Notes: generated by a model not told the origin, from the letters alone. A stretch of DNA of 64,000 nucleotides from Candidatus Arsenophonus triatominarum (GCF_001640365.1 NZ_LWMI01000006.1:310001-374000), one strand, 5' to 3'. Positions 42,968-52,894 are shown, counted from the stretch's first letter. Numbers and translations are program-made.

Positions 42968-43723
42968 TTATGGCGTAAATCTGAGTTGTTGTAAATTTCC
43001 ATTTAACTGTAGATCAGTTTTGAGAGAGGCAACCTGTCGGCTAATAAAGGCTATTTTTTGCGCCGGTTCAATCCGTTTACGCCATTTTTCGGGTAAGAAA
43101 TGGATATTAGCAAAAATGGCCTCTAATGTAGGATATTGCTGAAGTAAAGTTGCTGCGGTTTTAGGGCCAATGCCGGTTATGCCAGGGATTTTACTACTAT
43201 TTATGCCAGTTAGTCCCCAATAATCCTGTAGCTGTTCAGGTTTAACCCCAAACTCTTTATTAACAAAGGTTAAATCAAGCCAACGTTTTTGAAAATAATC
43301 ACGAATATAGATCGATGATGAAAGTAGCTGACAATAGCCTTTATCTGTTGAAATGATGGTAACACGATAGCCAGCGGTGGCCACTTTAAATGCTAACGTT
43401 GCCGCCAGATCGTCAGCTTCATTTTCAATGGCATGCCAACATGCTAATCCTTGCGCCTTAAATGCAATTTCAAGGTTTTTTATTTCGTGATAAAGATCAT
43501 CTGGCATTGCTTGTCTGCCAGCTTTGTATTGAGGTAAAAGTTGTTGCCGCCAGTTATTTGTCTGTTGTTCTTTGCTATCGAATATTGCCACAGCGTGGGT
43601 GGGCGAAGTATGGTTAATTAGCAGGCGAAGAGTTGAAACGCAAGCTTGTTCGCAAGGGCTTCCTTGAACAGCATGAATTCGTCTGATTAGATTTAAAGCA
43701 TCAACAATAAGTAAGTGGATCAT
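42968..43723 (-). CDS. xni: Flap endonuclease Xni (exonuclease IX homologue)
   Basis: The 251 residues equal the E. coli length. It has the N-terminal [10 protein letters not shown] and the acidic cluster [13 protein letters not shown] and [10 protein letters not shown]. The helix-hairpin-helix is [18 protein letters not shown]. Xni is a structure-specific flap endonuclease related to the DNA polymerase I 5' nuclease domain. It lies just downstream of ppnN on the same strand; E. coli has sdaC and sdaB between them, missing here. Confidence 0.93.
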   Translation of the reverse strand: MIHLLIVDALNLIRRIHAVQGSPCEQACVSTLRLLINHTSPTHAVAIFDSKEQQTNNWRQQLLPQYKAGRQAMPDDLYHEIKNLEIAFKAQGLACWHAIENEADDLAATLAFKVATAGYRVTIISTDKGYCQLLSSSIYIRDYFQKRWLDLTFVNKEFGVKPEQLQDYWGLTGINSSKIPGITGIGPKTAATLLQQYPTLEAIFANIHFLPEKWRKRIEPAQKIAFISRQVASLKTDLQLNGNLQQLRFTP

Positions 43724-43748
43724 AATTTTTTGTGCATAGTTTTGTCAG

Positions 43749-45119
43749 TTATTTAATAATTTCATAGCAGGGTATATAGGCTGCCTTGCTAGGTAGTTTC
43801 ATTCTATATTGACTAACAAACCCTCGTAATAATGTATCCATATGAGCCATAATTTTGGCATCACCATGAAGTTTATAGGGGCCATGCTTTTCAATTTCTT
43901 TCATACCCACTTCTTTCACATTACCGGCAACAATACCCGAAAAGGCTCGTCGTAAGTTAGCGGCCAATTTTTCTGGCTGCTTTGGATCACAAAATAGGTT
44001 AAGTTTTGCCATATTATCATGGGTTGGTGTAAAGGGTTTTTGTAATTCTGAATTAACTTTTATTGACCAATTAAAGCTATAGGCATCACCAGTATTGAGA
44101 CGATTTTCTTTGACTTGTGGCATCTGTTTTTTCATTTCACGCGCTACAGCTTCTGGATCATCAATAATAATTTGATAATAATTGCAGGCCCGTTCACCAA
44201 GGGTATGCTTAATGAAATCATCGAGGGTGTCAAAATAGGCTTGGCTCTCTTTTGGGCCTGTTAAAATTAATGGTAATGCCTGATTATTATTGGCAGGATC
44301 CATTAAAATGCCCAATAAATAAAGTAGTTCCTCTGTAGTACCAGCACCACCAGGAAAGATAATGATACCATGAGCAACCCGAACAAATGCTTCAAGGCGT
44401 TTTTCAATATCTGGCATGATAACAAGCTCATTAACTAGAGGATTAGGTGGCTCAGCAGCGATAATAGAAGGTTCAGTTAAACCAAGAAAGCGGCCATTTT
44501 TATAACGCTGTTGTGCATGGCCTACTGCGGCACCTTTCATCGGCGCTTCCATTGCGCCAGGGCCACAGCCAGTGCAAATATTTAATTCACGTAATCCTAA
44601 TTCGTTTCCAACCTTGTGGGCATAAAGATATTCAATTTCATTTATTGAATGGCCTCCCCAGCAAACAATAGTATTCGGATCTTCATCGAGATGTAGTGCT
44701 CGGGCATTACGCAGAATGGTAAAAATAATATTAGTGATACTGATGCTATCATGCAGACTTAATGCCAGCAGTTTTTCTGCTGAAATAATCTGGGTATGAA
44801 CAAAAAGAATATCTCTTAACACAGAAAATAAGTTTGCTTGTAGTGAACGGATAATTTTGCCATCGACAAAAGCTTTTTCAGGCGGGTTAATTAATTCCAG
44901 TTTGACACCGCGTTCACGTTGTAGAACATTGATATCAAAATTGGGATATTTAGCGATTAATTCTTTACTATTATCTGTTTTGCTACCTGAGTTAAGTACA
45001 GCTAAGGAGCAGTTTCTAAATAGCTGATAAAGATCGCTACTGGCAGTACGTTTAAGGATACTAACTTCAATTTGAGATAGTAGATCCATTGAGCCTAACG
45101 GGCTGACATGTGTTATCAA
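43749..45119 (-). CDS. ppnN: Nucleotide 5'-monophosphate nucleosidase PpnN (YgdH)
   Basis: This 456-residue cytosolic enzyme of the LOG-like superfamily hydrolyses nucleoside monophosphates to base and ribose 5-phosphate, and in E. coli is stimulated by (p)ppGpp. The signature [20 protein letters not shown] (about residues 255-275), [17 protein letters not shown] and [18 protein letters not shown] are present. The length matches E. coli (454). It starts 10 bases after the queF stop, so the two are likely one transcript. Confidence 0.94.
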   Translation of the reverse strand: MITHVSPLGSMDLLSQIEVSILKRTASSDLYQLFRNCSLAVLNSGSKTDNSKELIAKYPNFDINVLQRERGVKLELINPPEKAFVDGKIIRSLQANLFSVLRDILFVHTQIISAEKLLALSLHDSISITNIIFTILRNARALHLDEDPNTIVCWGGHSINEIEYLYAHKVGNELGLRELNICTGCGPGAMEAPMKGAAVGHAQQRYKNGRFLGLTEPSIIAAEPPNPLVNELVIMPDIEKRLEAFVRVAHGIIIFPGGAGTTEELLYLLGILMDPANNNQALPLILTGPKESQAYFDTLDDFIKHTLGERACNYYQIIIDDPEAVAREMKKQMPQVKENRLNTGDAYSFNWSIKVNSELQKPFTPTHDNMAKLNLFCDPKQPEKLAANLRRAFSGIVAGNVKEVGMKEIEKHGPYKLHGDAKIMAHMDTLLRGFVSQYRMKLPSKAAYIPCYEIIK

Positions 45120-45129
45120 TTTAAACTCC

Positions 45130-45975
45130 TTACTGCCGTGCTAATCGCATCATTGTTGGCTGAAAATTCTCATTACTACGCCAAGGATTGATGTCCAACC
45201 CGCCCCGACGTGTATAACGGGCATAAACGCTTAACTTATCGGGTCGACATAGCTGAAGAATATCATTGAAAATTCGCTCGACACATTGTTCATGAAATTC
45301 ATTATGGTGTCTGAAAGAGACTAAATAACGGAGTAGTTTTTCTCTATCAATTTTAGCGCCATAATAATGAATTTGTATTGAACCCCAGTCAGGTTGGTTA
45401 GTAATTAAGCAATTAGATTTTAGAAGATGGCTAACTAATGTTTCCTCTACCTTTATATTCGCGGTTGCGTTGTTAAGATAATCACGATTAAATTCATAAT
45501 CACTAATTTCTATCTCTTGCTCATCAATACATTCACCAGGCAGATTATGAATAGTTTGATTAGCGAACATGGTGAGTGGCTGTAATTTTACTGTCACTTC
45601 TCCTGCAGCGCATGTAGTCAAATCTTGGGTTAGTTGTTTTTCAACTTCTTGCCAGCTAATAAATTGGGTTTGATTGAAACTATTTAGATAGAGTTTAAAA
45701 CTTTTAGATTCAATCAGATTTATGCTATTAGCATTAATGGTAACATGGCCGATAGCCACTTGAGGAATTCCTCGACTGTTTAGCCACGAAAGCTCATAGA
45801 GTGTCCAAACATCTGCGCCATGAAAAGGCAATCTGTCTGATGATAACCCTAAAGGTTGTCGATTTAGGCGACGAGGAACCGCTTGCAGTAGATGAGGTGC
45901 ATAGTTATCTTGATATTCGGTTTTTTTTCCGAGCGTTAGGTGTTGTAGCTCACCATTATCTTGATCAAGTGGCAT
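45130..45975 (-). CDS. queF: NADPH-dependent 7-cyano-7-deazaguanine reductase QueF
   Basis: This long-form (two-domain tunnel-fold) QueF of 281 residues reduces preQ0 to preQ1 for queuosine in tRNA. The QueF motif [15 protein letters not shown] is near residue 90. The catalytic Cys is in [14 protein letters not shown], and FHEQCVER and [13 protein letters not shown] end the protein. The ATG at 45975 follows GGAAGGAACTCC. It is divergent from syd and intact. Confidence 0.95.
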   Translation of the reverse strand: MPLDQDNGELQHLTLGKKTEYQDNYAPHLLQAVPRRLNRQPLGLSSDRLPFHGADVWTLYELSWLNSRGIPQVAIGHVTINANSINLIESKSFKLYLNSFNQTQFISWQEVEKQLTQDLTTCAAGEVTVKLQPLTMFANQTIHNLPGECIDEQEIEISDYEFNRDYLNNATANIKVEETLVSHLLKSNCLITNQPDWGSIQIHYYGAKIDREKLLRYLVSFRHHNEFHEQCVERIFNDILQLCRPDKLSVYARYTRRGGLDINPWRSNENFQPTMMRLARQ

Positions 45976-46161
45976 GGAGTTCCTTCCTAAAATAGAAAAT
46001 CAGTAAGATAGTTGCTAGCATAATCAATATATTAGAGTAAGTTTGTTGTTTGATGTATAGCTTAACAACAAATTGCGCAGATAGATAATAATACCTAATG
46101 ATACTTTTATATATTAGAATGATTTATTCCTATAATTAGTCACCAATAAGAATAATTGACC

Positions 46162-46922
46162 ATGGAAGTAACGATTTCTCAGGTATTAACGGAACTCACA
46201 CAGCGTTATATTGCTTATTGGCAACAGCAGACGGGTAATTTACCGGCGAGTGATGCTTTTTACAGTATTCCTTCGCCTTGCATTGAATATAGCAAAGATG
46301 ATGTCGTTTATTGGTTACCTAAACCGTTTCCGATGCCAAATGAAAAGTTAGAATCTGTTGAAAAAGCGTTAGACATCCATTTTTATCCTAACACGAGTTT
46401 CGCACAGGCATATAAAATTCCAGAAATGGCTTAAAAGCAATGGTTAATTTGCAAGTTACTAAAACGTATAAATTTGTTTAAATTACAATAAGTTGCTTTT
46501 AATTTATAAGATTTTGTCTATTTATATATTATGCTGAATTAAACTTAAAAATAGAGCGTTTTTTTATTGGTGCGAAACTCGTGCCTAATATTCACCAATT
46601 TTATACAACACAATTAGCCGCTGATATGCGAGTAAAATTTCAAGACCAACAACTTGATTTAATTCAGGTATGGAATATGACCGATTTTACTCGTTTACAA
46701 GAAAACTTAATTGGGCATTTAATTACGCAAAAAAGACGTAGACTGACCCCAACTCTCTTTATTGCAAGTTTAGATTCTGAATTTGAAATTATTTCCGTAA
46801 ATAATATTACTGGCCAAGTTATATTAGAAACATTGAGTCAAACAACACGTAGCGTCTTAGCTGGTAGTCTGATTGAATTTTTACAACAACTTACTCCTAT
46901 AATTAGAAAGCAATATGATTAA
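46162..46922 (+). pseudogene. syd: SecY-interacting protein Syd, split by a MITE
   Basis: Syd is a cytosolic protein that binds SecY and surveys translocon assembly. The N-terminal part (MEVTISQVLTELTQRYIAYW, SPCIEYSKDDVVYWLPKPFP) is cut at HFYPN by MITE copy 13. The C-terminal part (NIHQFYTTQLAADMRVKFQD, NLIGHLITQKRRRLTPTLFI, LVGSLIEFLQQL-like end) is fully open. Removing the MITE and one CCTAA restores the frame exactly, giving about 187 residues. The present frame ends in MITE sequence after 90 residues. No other lesion was seen, so the break is recent. Confidence 0.93.
46392..46583 (+). repeat. MITE copy 13 (reference copy)
   Basis: The 192-bp repeat has 13-bp ends CACGAGTTTCGCA and TGCGAAACTCGTG and target duplication CCTAA (46387-46391 and 46584-46588). 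The inside is AT-rich, has no coding capacity and is unrelated to the IS701-like transposase apart from its ends. Other copies differ from it by only a few bases. Confidence 0.95.
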
Positions 46923-47176
46923 GATATTTACTTATTTTTTTGTGAGATATAACTTACAAATTATGTAAGTTATATCTGCGTTTATTGCTTTTTAAACGAT
47001 AAAGCGAGATGAAATATTTTTTTATCCTACTGAAATAAAAAATATTCTGTTATTATCGGAAAAAAATGATTAAAAACTATTTTTTCTTATTTCTTGTTTT
47101 CCTCAGATAAATCCGACATCCTTATGCTTGCCGATAAGTTAGCATTTATCAAATGTGCCATAAATCGAAACAAGAA

Positions 47177-48238
47177 CACGAGTTTCGCAATCTCCAAAAA
47201 AGAAGTATAAAGTTCAAAACAAGAAAAAATTAGGGTGTTCATATTTTGTCCGTTTATCCATGCATTAAAAATATCTATAAAACATTTTTACAAGTAAGCA
47301 GTGTAAGATACTCTGGTTTGGCGTTATCAGAAGCAAGCCCATTGCCTTTATCTCATGACACTATCAGTCGATGGCTAAAAAGTAGATGTTTTCGACCTAA
47401 AGACCTATGGCGATTAGTTCAACCTTCTATAGACAAAAAAAGCCCTTGGGTACTAATTGCCGATGATACATTGATTGCCAAAACACGTAGTAGAAAAATA
47501 GAGATGGTTCATTATCAGTATTCAGGTAATGAACATGATGTTATTGCTGGCATAGGTTTAGTTAATTTACGTTGGCATAATCTAACAACTGTTGAATCAA
47601 TTCTTATTGATTATCGTATTTATGATAAAGATTCTGATGGAAAAACAAAAAACACGCACTTTTCCGAAATGCTCGCTCTTGCTAAAAAAAGAGGGATCAT
47701 ACCAGAAGCGGTAGTGATGGATGCCTGGTATTCTAGCCTGGATAATCTGAAATCAATTCGCTCTCATGGTTGGGTCTGGGTAACCACGCGGAGGAAAAAC
47801 AGGATTGTTAACCATAACAAACAACTGAACAAGTTAGACATCTCAGAAGAAGGAAATCCAATACACTTACGAGGCTACGGTTGGGTGACTGTTTTCAAAT
47901 TTACAGCCAAAAACGGCCGTATTGATTACAGAGTAACAAACAAAGACAATCCCACCCGTCAATACGTCAAATCTATCATGGATGCCCGTTGGTCTGTTGA
48001 AGTTTATCATCGAGAAGTTAAACAAAATTGTGGTATTGAACGCTGTCAGGCTCGCACGAGCCGAGCGCAAAGAAATCATATTTTTCTCGCAATTTCTGCG
48101 TGGTTTGAACAACATAAACGTCGTATATCTGAAAAAATAACCCTTTATCAACAAAATTGGGATGTAATCAAAAATGCTATTACTGAGCACATCTGTGTTT
48201 TATTAGCGTACCCAAATTAGTTTTGTGCGAAACTCGTG
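47177..48238 (+). mobile_element. IS701-like element, full length
   Basis: The 1062-bp element has ends CACGAGTTTCGCA and TGCGAAACTCGTG, the same 13 bp as the MITEs. Target duplication AAGAA flanks it. It is the only complete copy in the window and the likely source of the MITE-moving transposase. Confidence 0.92.
47246..48220 (+). CDS. IS701-like DDE transposase
   Basis: This intact 324-residue frame has a TTG start at 47246 (MSVYPCIKNIYKTF). DDE regions are VLIADDTLIAKTR (about 75), AVVMDAWYSSLDNLK (about 155) and SIMDARWSVEVYHREVKQNC (about 245). The C-terminus has RAQRNHIFLAISAWFEQHKR. The family name is tentative: the DAWYSS and QYSGNEH style is that of the IS701/IS4 group. No lesion was seen, so it may still be active. 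Confidence 0.88.
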   Translation: MSVYPCIKNIYKTFLQVSSVRYSGLALSEASPLPLSHDTISRWLKSRCFRPKDLWRLVQPSIDKKSPWVLIADDTLIAKTRSRKIEMVHYQYSGNEHDVIAGIGLVNLRWHNLTTVESILIDYRIYDKDSDGKTKNTHFSEMLALAKKRGIIPEAVVMDAWYSSLDNLKSIRSHGWVWVTTRRKNRIVNHNKQLNKLDISEEGNPIHLRGYGWVTVFKFTAKNGRIDYRVTNKDNPTRQYVKSIMDARWSVEVYHREVKQNCGIERCQARTSRAQRNHIFLAISAWFEQHKRRISEKITLYQQNWDVIKNAITEHICVLLAYPN

Positions 48239-48513
48239 AAGAAGTGGAAATGATTTAACGGGCGTTTATTGCGCGGAATAAATTCAGTCATTGTTACTAA
48301 TAATAAATGGTGAATGTTAGTTTGTTTTTTAACTTTGAAATTATTAAATGTTTAATAATATAGAGGAATAAGAAAGGTAGTGTTAGGGATAACGAATGAT
48401 AAGTATTAGTGCTTACAAATTACTACCTCGTAAATAGTAGGAAGATACATTCAGCGGGATGCTGATAATGCAGGATGCATAAATATTCTATTTAATAGCG
48501 TTACATATTATAT
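48239..48513. other. Intergenic stretch leading to a terminator
   Basis: No protein gene was seen. The stretch ends in a strong terminator with no open frame before it, so a small RNA is possible; none was recognised. Confidence 0.4.
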
Positions 48514-48543
48514 AACCAGTCGATTTTATAGACTGGTTTTTTT
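48514..48543 (+). terminator. Rho-independent terminator
   Basis: AACCAGTC and GACTGGTT pair perfectly around a nine-base AT loop, followed by T7. Its source transcript is unclear. Confidence 0.8.
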
Positions 48544-48569
48544 ATGGCTACATAGCTTTGCAAAAAATT

Positions 48570-48761
48570 CACGAGTTTCGCACAGGAATATAAAATTCCA
48601 GAAATGGCTTAAAAGCAATGGTTAATTTGCAAGTTACTAAAACGTATAAATTTGTTTAAATTACAATAAGTTGCTTTTAATTTATAAGATTTTGTCTATT
48701 TATATATTATGCTGAATTAAACTTAAAAATAGAGCGTTTTTTTATTGGTGCGAAACTCGTG
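48570..48761 (+). repeat. MITE copy 14
   Basis: Full-length copy. Flanks AAATT and GAAGA do not match, so it sits at a rearrangement or deletion junction. Right after it, a short frame ending KFLVIAG may be the tail of a lost gene. Confidence 0.9.
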
Positions 48762-48909
48762 GAAGATAAAAAAGCAGGAAAATTCTTAGTGATAGCAGGT
48801 TAAAAATGAAGCTATTTTTCTCTACTAAAATCATGAAAAAAACCAAAATTAATACTGTTTTATGTAATTATTTTAAGTTAACTATTTGAATATGTGATAA
48901 AAAATTATG

Positions 48910-48930
48910 ATCCTTATCCCGAACTCAGGT
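48910..48930 (+). mobile_element. IS982 terminal remnant
   Basis: Only the right terminal repeat (TTATCCCGAACTCAGGT) is left, fused to an IS701-like fragment. Confidence 0.7.
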
Positions 48931-49305
48931 TAAATTAACTAAACCTATGCCAGCAATAACATCATGTTCGTTACCTGAATACTGATAATGAACCATCTCT
49001 ATTTTTTTACTACATGTTTTGGCAATTAGTACACAAGGGCTTTTTTTGTCTATAGATGTTTCAATTAATCTCCACAGGTTTTTAGGTCGAAAACATCTAC
49101 TTTTTAGCCATCGACTAATAGTGTCATGAGATAAAGGCGACGGGCTTACTTCTGATAACGCCAAACCAGAGTATCTTACACTGCTTACTTGTAAGAATGT
49201 TTTATAGATATTTTTAATGCATGGATAACCGGACAAAATATAAACACCCTAATTTTTTCTTGTTTTTAAATTTATACTTCTTTTTTGGAGATTGCGAAAC
49301 TCGTG
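48931..49305 (-). mobile_element. IS701-like element, 5' part
   Basis: The 5' end (GCGAAACTCGTG) is at 49305. The frame (MSGYPCIKNIYKTF on) has a short deletion, removing ADDTLI at the first catalytic region. It is cut at VNL by the IS982 end. Sequence is more diverged than other copies (IETSIDKK for VQPSIDKK). Confidence 0.85.
48933..49236 (-). pseudogene. IS701-like transposase, N-terminal fragment
   Basis: About 100 residues covering the helix-turn-helix (LSHDTISRWLKSRCF) and part of the first DDE block. The first catalytic Asp is deleted. Confidence 0.8.
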
Positions 49306-49540
49306 TAAAAAATACATTTCATGGTATCGCATAACTGAATGAGCAAGACTAAAATTGAATGGTTACTAGTCAAAATATGCGTAGGATAAAAATTAGATTG
49401 TACAATAGTAAAGGTATATCGTCTGTTTTATGCGATTTAGAGCACGAATTTATTAACAACTTACATTTAAAAGCGTATACTAGATTGATAATTGCAAACA
49501 GTATAGTTGCATGTGAAATAGTTAAAGTATGTATGTTATA
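49306..49540. other. Upstream region of the efflux genes
   Basis: A 60-codon frame (49359-49541, MVTSQNMRRIKIRLYNSKGI) has no recognisable family and may be chance. The promoter of the following three-gene operon must lie here. Confidence 0.4.
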
Positions 49541-49546
49541 GTTAAT

Positions 49547-50518
49547 ATGAAAAGAAGAATCTTATTTTTAGTGCTACTGATGCCGATCGTTGTTGCGATT
49601 GCTGTGTTACTTTATACACAGAATAAGCACCTTTTGTTACAAGGGGAAGTAGATGCACCAGAAGTCATCGTTACCTCTAAAGCTAGAGGACGTGTAATTG
49701 AGCGTCATATTGAACGCGGTGACATGGTACAAAAAGGGCAATTATTGATCACCTTGGAAAGCCCTGAATTGCAAGCACAATTAGCGGCATTGAAGGCAGT
49801 ACGTGATCAAGCTAAAGCGCAACTTGATTTATCTTTAAATGGTATTCGCGAAGAGACGATCCGTAATGTTCAAGCTGTATTAAAACAGGCCCAATCCCAA
49901 TATACCAATGCAAATAAAGAATATATCCGACTGTATAATTTATCGGGTAAAGGCTATGTTTCGGCTAATGAGTTAGATAAAGCACGGCGGGCGAAAGATG
50001 TCGCTTTCCAACAGGTAAATAGCGCTCAGGCGCAATTAGATGAAGCCAAAAATGGTGATCGCATTGAATTGCGGAATAAATATGCCGCTGCATTACGGCA
50101 AACCGAGCAACAAATAATTGAGTTGCAGGTGCAAGTTGATGATTTACTTGTTAAAGCACCGGTTGATGGTGAAGTTGGCACCATACCGGCCGAAGTTGGC
50201 GAATTATTTAATGCCAATAGCCCACTGCTGACACTTATTCGTTTGCCGCAGGCCTACTTTATTTATAATTTACGCGAAGATATTATGGCGTACGTTCGTA
50301 AAGGCGATAAGGTATCGATACGTGTTCCTGCTTTGCAGGACAAAATTATTGTAGCGGAAATACGCTATATTGCACCAATGGGAGACTATGCAACTAAACG
50401 CGCAACACGTGAAACTGGAGACTTTGATTTAAGAACATTTGAAGTACGACTTTATCCACTAGAGCCTATTGATGGATTGCGTCCTGGGATGAGCGCACTG
50501 TGGGAGTGGGATAAGTAG
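49547..50518 (+). CDS. HlyD-family membrane-fusion (periplasmic adaptor) protein
   Basis: The 323 residues from ATG 49547 (an ATG six codons earlier is possible) have an N-terminal membrane anchor (ILFLVLLMPIVVAIAVLLY). Biotinyl-lipoyl halves (GRVIERHIERGDMVQKGQLL and APVDGEVGTIPAEVGELFNA) flank a coiled-coil hairpin (about 85-195). It resembles the YhiI/YbhG adaptors of ABC-2 type exporters. It touches the next gene (one base between) and forms an operon with two ABC-2 permeases. Confidence 0.88.
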   Translation: MKRRILFLVLLMPIVVAIAVLLYTQNKHLLLQGEVDAPEVIVTSKARGRVIERHIERGDMVQKGQLLITLESPELQAQLAALKAVRDQAKAQLDLSLNGIREETIRNVQAVLKQAQSQYTNANKEYIRLYNLSGKGYVSANELDKARRAKDVAFQQVNSAQAQLDEAKNGDRIELRNKYAAALRQTEQQIIELQVQVDDLLVKAPVDGEVGTIPAEVGELFNANSPLLTLIRLPQAYFIYNLREDIMAYVRKGDKVSIRVPALQDKIIVAEIRYIAPMGDYATKRATRETGDFDLRTFEVRLYPLEPIDGLRPGMSALWEWDK

Positions 50519-51670
50519 ATGTTTTTTATGACAATAAAAGCAATATGGGCTAACTTTAGTTTTGCTTTTAATCAAGAAATGCAGATTGCTGTACGTAGCC
50601 CGATCCTACATTGGTTAAGTTGGATATTTCCATTACTTCTATTCATGTTAGTAATAGCTAACTTTTCTAAAGAAACCTTGTTAAATCTTCCTGTTTCAGT
50701 GGTTGATCATGACCATAGCCTATTATCAAATGAGTTAATTCGTAATTTAAATGCAGCGCCACATGCTGATATTAAAGCGATTGATGGCACAATCAATACT
50801 TCGTTATTACATTTAGGCAGTGCTAAAGATTATGCTTTGCTCTACATTCCCTCTCATTTTGAAAAGGATGTTCTTACGGGTCGGCAACCGACAGTCAGAA
50901 TGTATTATAATGCCTTATTTTATGCCTCTGGCAGTTATGCCATTCAAGATTTTAGCGGGGTAATCGCTCAACTGAATGCACAATTCCGTCCAATATTAGC
51001 TTCATCAATGGGGCGTAGTATACCTCCTTTAGCCAGAGTTACCCTCTCTTATGATAGCCTGTTTAACCCTAGTGGAAACTATATCTATTATCAGCAATTT
51101 GCTGTTACTATCCATATGTTACAGTTGTTTGTTATCACTTGTACTATCTATATTATGTCGCGTGGTACGGCATTATTAACCAACAAAACATTTACCAGTG
51201 CACTATTAGGCAAATTGGCGCCTTACACCCTGTTTTTTACCACATTATTATTAATTGAAATTGCTGCTCTCTCTTTTTTCTTTGACGCCAAAATTGCCGG
51301 TAACCCATTTTACCTTTTGCTGGTGGGCTTTTTTTATGTCATTGCCGCCCAAAGTGTCGGTATGTTGTTATTCGTTTTTACCAAAAGTATTTTTACTGCC
51401 TATAGTTTGATCGGAATGATGGTTAGCTTTGCATTAGCTTTTTCCGGGTTTACCATGCCAATTATGGCAATGGCTTGGCCCGCGCAGATTGTGGCAAATA
51501 TTCAACCACTTACTCATGCATTAAATGTGATGTTTGATATTTTTTTGCGAGAGGTTTCTTTGCTACGCGTCATACAAGTCTGTTTAATATTGCTAATTTA
51601 TCCTGCTATTTGTGCCTTTTTGATTCGTAATCGCCTGTTAACGAGGCTAAGAATGCAGGAGGCATTTTGA
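50519..51670 (+). CDS. ABC-2 type transporter permease 1 (YhhJ/YbhS-like)
   Basis: The 383 residues have one N-terminal membrane segment (ILHWLSWIFPLLLFMLVIAN), a large periplasmic domain (about 50-185, starting SVVDHDHSLLSNELIRNLNA), and a C-terminal block of five to six membrane segments with FTMPIMAMAWPAQIVANIQPLTHAL. This is the ABC2_membrane_3 layout. The frame is intact and overlaps the next gene by four bases (ATTTTGATAA). No ATP-binding subunit is encoded next to it. Confidence 0.88.
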   Translation: MFFMTIKAIWANFSFAFNQEMQIAVRSPILHWLSWIFPLLLFMLVIANFSKETLLNLPVSVVDHDHSLLSNELIRNLNAAPHADIKAIDGTINTSLLHLGSAKDYALLYIPSHFEKDVLTGRQPTVRMYYNALFYASGSYAIQDFSGVIAQLNAQFRPILASSMGRSIPPLARVTLSYDSLFNPSGNYIYYQQFAVTIHMLQLFVITCTIYIMSRGTALLTNKTFTSALLGKLAPYTLFFTTLLLIEIAALSFFFDAKIAGNPFYLLLVGFFYVIAAQSVGMLLFVFTKSIFTAYSLIGMMVSFALAFSGFTMPIMAMAWPAQIVANIQPLTHALNVMFDIFLREVSLLRVIQVCLILLIYPAICAFLIRNRLLTRLRMQEAF

Positions 51671-52830
51671 TAAAGCTATATTTGCAGACTTTTTATCGGG
51701 TATTACTTGGCATGTTGGCAAAGCCCATGTGGTTATTGTTGTTGATTTCGTTATCAATTATGAGTCTGATTTATATTCGGCCAGTACTGTGGGATTTACC
51801 AGTAGCGATTATTAATCAAGATCATAGTTCTGCTAGCCGCTTACTTATGAACCGATTAGATACGATACCAAAAATAAAATTACACAGTTATGATGATTTG
51901 GCCAGAGCAAGGGCTGATATGCGTGAACGGAAATTGTTTGCCATTATTCTTATTCCTATCGATTTTGAAAAGGGTTTACTCAATGGTAAAAATATTACGA
52001 TACCAGTTTATGGTGATGGTACTAATCGACTTGCCAACGGCCAAATACATAAAGAAATTTCCTCTGCTTATATTCAGTTGTTAAACGAATATAATACTCA
52101 ACGGCTAAAAAATGCAGGGTTTACTGATCAACAGGCCAGTACATTATTAACACCCATTAAAGGAATAACAGAACCTTTATTCAATCCTGGCCCGAGTTTC
52201 GCTGCGATTGTTTTTCCAGGTTTATTGGTCATGTTATTACAACACTCACTGTTAGTCGCTTGTGTGAAAGCCTATATTGACGTTCACAAAGCGGCAAACG
52301 GCAAAATCTCTTCCGCTGTTTATCTGGGGGCATGGTCAGCGTTGCTACCCATTTGGTTATTCCTATCGGCCATCTTTTTTGCACTTTGGCCTTGGGTATT
52401 GGGTTACCGACAAGAAGCACCACTTTATCAGCTTGTGATCGTCACCTTACCATTCTTATTGGCGGTTTTAGGGTTAGGTAAGTTTGTTACCGAATTTTTA
52501 CGTAGTGTCGAAATGATTTATCTAACACTGGCTTTTCTAACCACGCCGGTATTTTATATTTCAGGCACTATTTGGCCATTACAAGCAATGCCGGATTGGG
52601 TAAGAATGGTTGCTCATTCCTTACCTTCAACATGGGCAATAAAAGCGATAGCGGGTATTAACCAACTTGATTTAAGTTTATCTGACGTAGGTGTTGATAT
52701 CTTGATGATGCTAATGTTAGGCACAATTTATGCGTTACTGGGCATATTGATCAATATGTTACGTAATGGTGAACTGCGCCAGTTCAGCCACCATTTGCGT
52801 TGTTTATTGAAAAGAAAAAAACGTTTTTAG
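51667..52830 (+). CDS. ABC-2 type transporter permease 2 (YhhJ/YbhR-like)
   Basis: The 387 residues have the same layout as permease 1: PMWLLLLISLSIMSLIYIRP, a periplasmic domain starting AIINQDHSSASRLLMNRL, then a membrane block with FYISGTIWPLQAMPDWVRMV and LPSTWAIKAIAGINQL. The start is TTG 51667 in the ATTTTGATAA overlap. The pair probably forms a heterodimeric channel. The C-terminus is basic (LRCLLKRKKRF), and the IS5-type element follows 62 bases on. Confidence 0.88.
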   Translation: MIKLYLQTFYRVLLGMLAKPMWLLLLISLSIMSLIYIRPVLWDLPVAIINQDHSSASRLLMNRLDTIPKIKLHSYDDLARARADMRERKLFAIILIPIDFEKGLLNGKNITIPVYGDGTNRLANGQIHKEISSAYIQLLNEYNTQRLKNAGFTDQQASTLLTPIKGITEPLFNPGPSFAAIVFPGLLVMLLQHSLLVACVKAYIDVHKAANGKISSAVYLGAWSALLPIWLFLSAIFFALWPWVLGYRQEAPLYQLVIVTLPFLLAVLGLGKFVTEFLRSVEMIYLTLAFLTTPVFYISGTIWPLQAMPDWVRMVAHSLPSTWAIKAIAGINQLDLSLSDVGVDILMMLMLGTIYALLGILINMLRNGELRQFSHHLRCLLKRKKRF

Positions 52831-52894
52831 TTTTCATGGTATAAGCGATAAACCGGCTGCGCGCCGCCAAAAGCCGTTACAATTTGTATCATTA

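Noticed and set aside
45976..46161. preQ1 riboswitch before queF
   Set aside because: No H-type pseudoknot pattern or A-rich tail near the start was found.
46156..46434. 92-residue frame ending [13 protein letters not shown] at the syd locus
   Set aside because: The tail comes from the MITE interior and appears at several MITE insertions; it is read-through, not a real protein end.
48239..48545. GcvB small RNA
   Set aside because: It is not next to gcvA and the typical GcvB G/U-rich regions were not seen.
49359..49541. 60-codon frame before the efflux operon as a regulator
   Set aside because: It has no recognisable DNA-binding motif, no good ribosome-binding site, and overlaps the possible first start of the adaptor gene.
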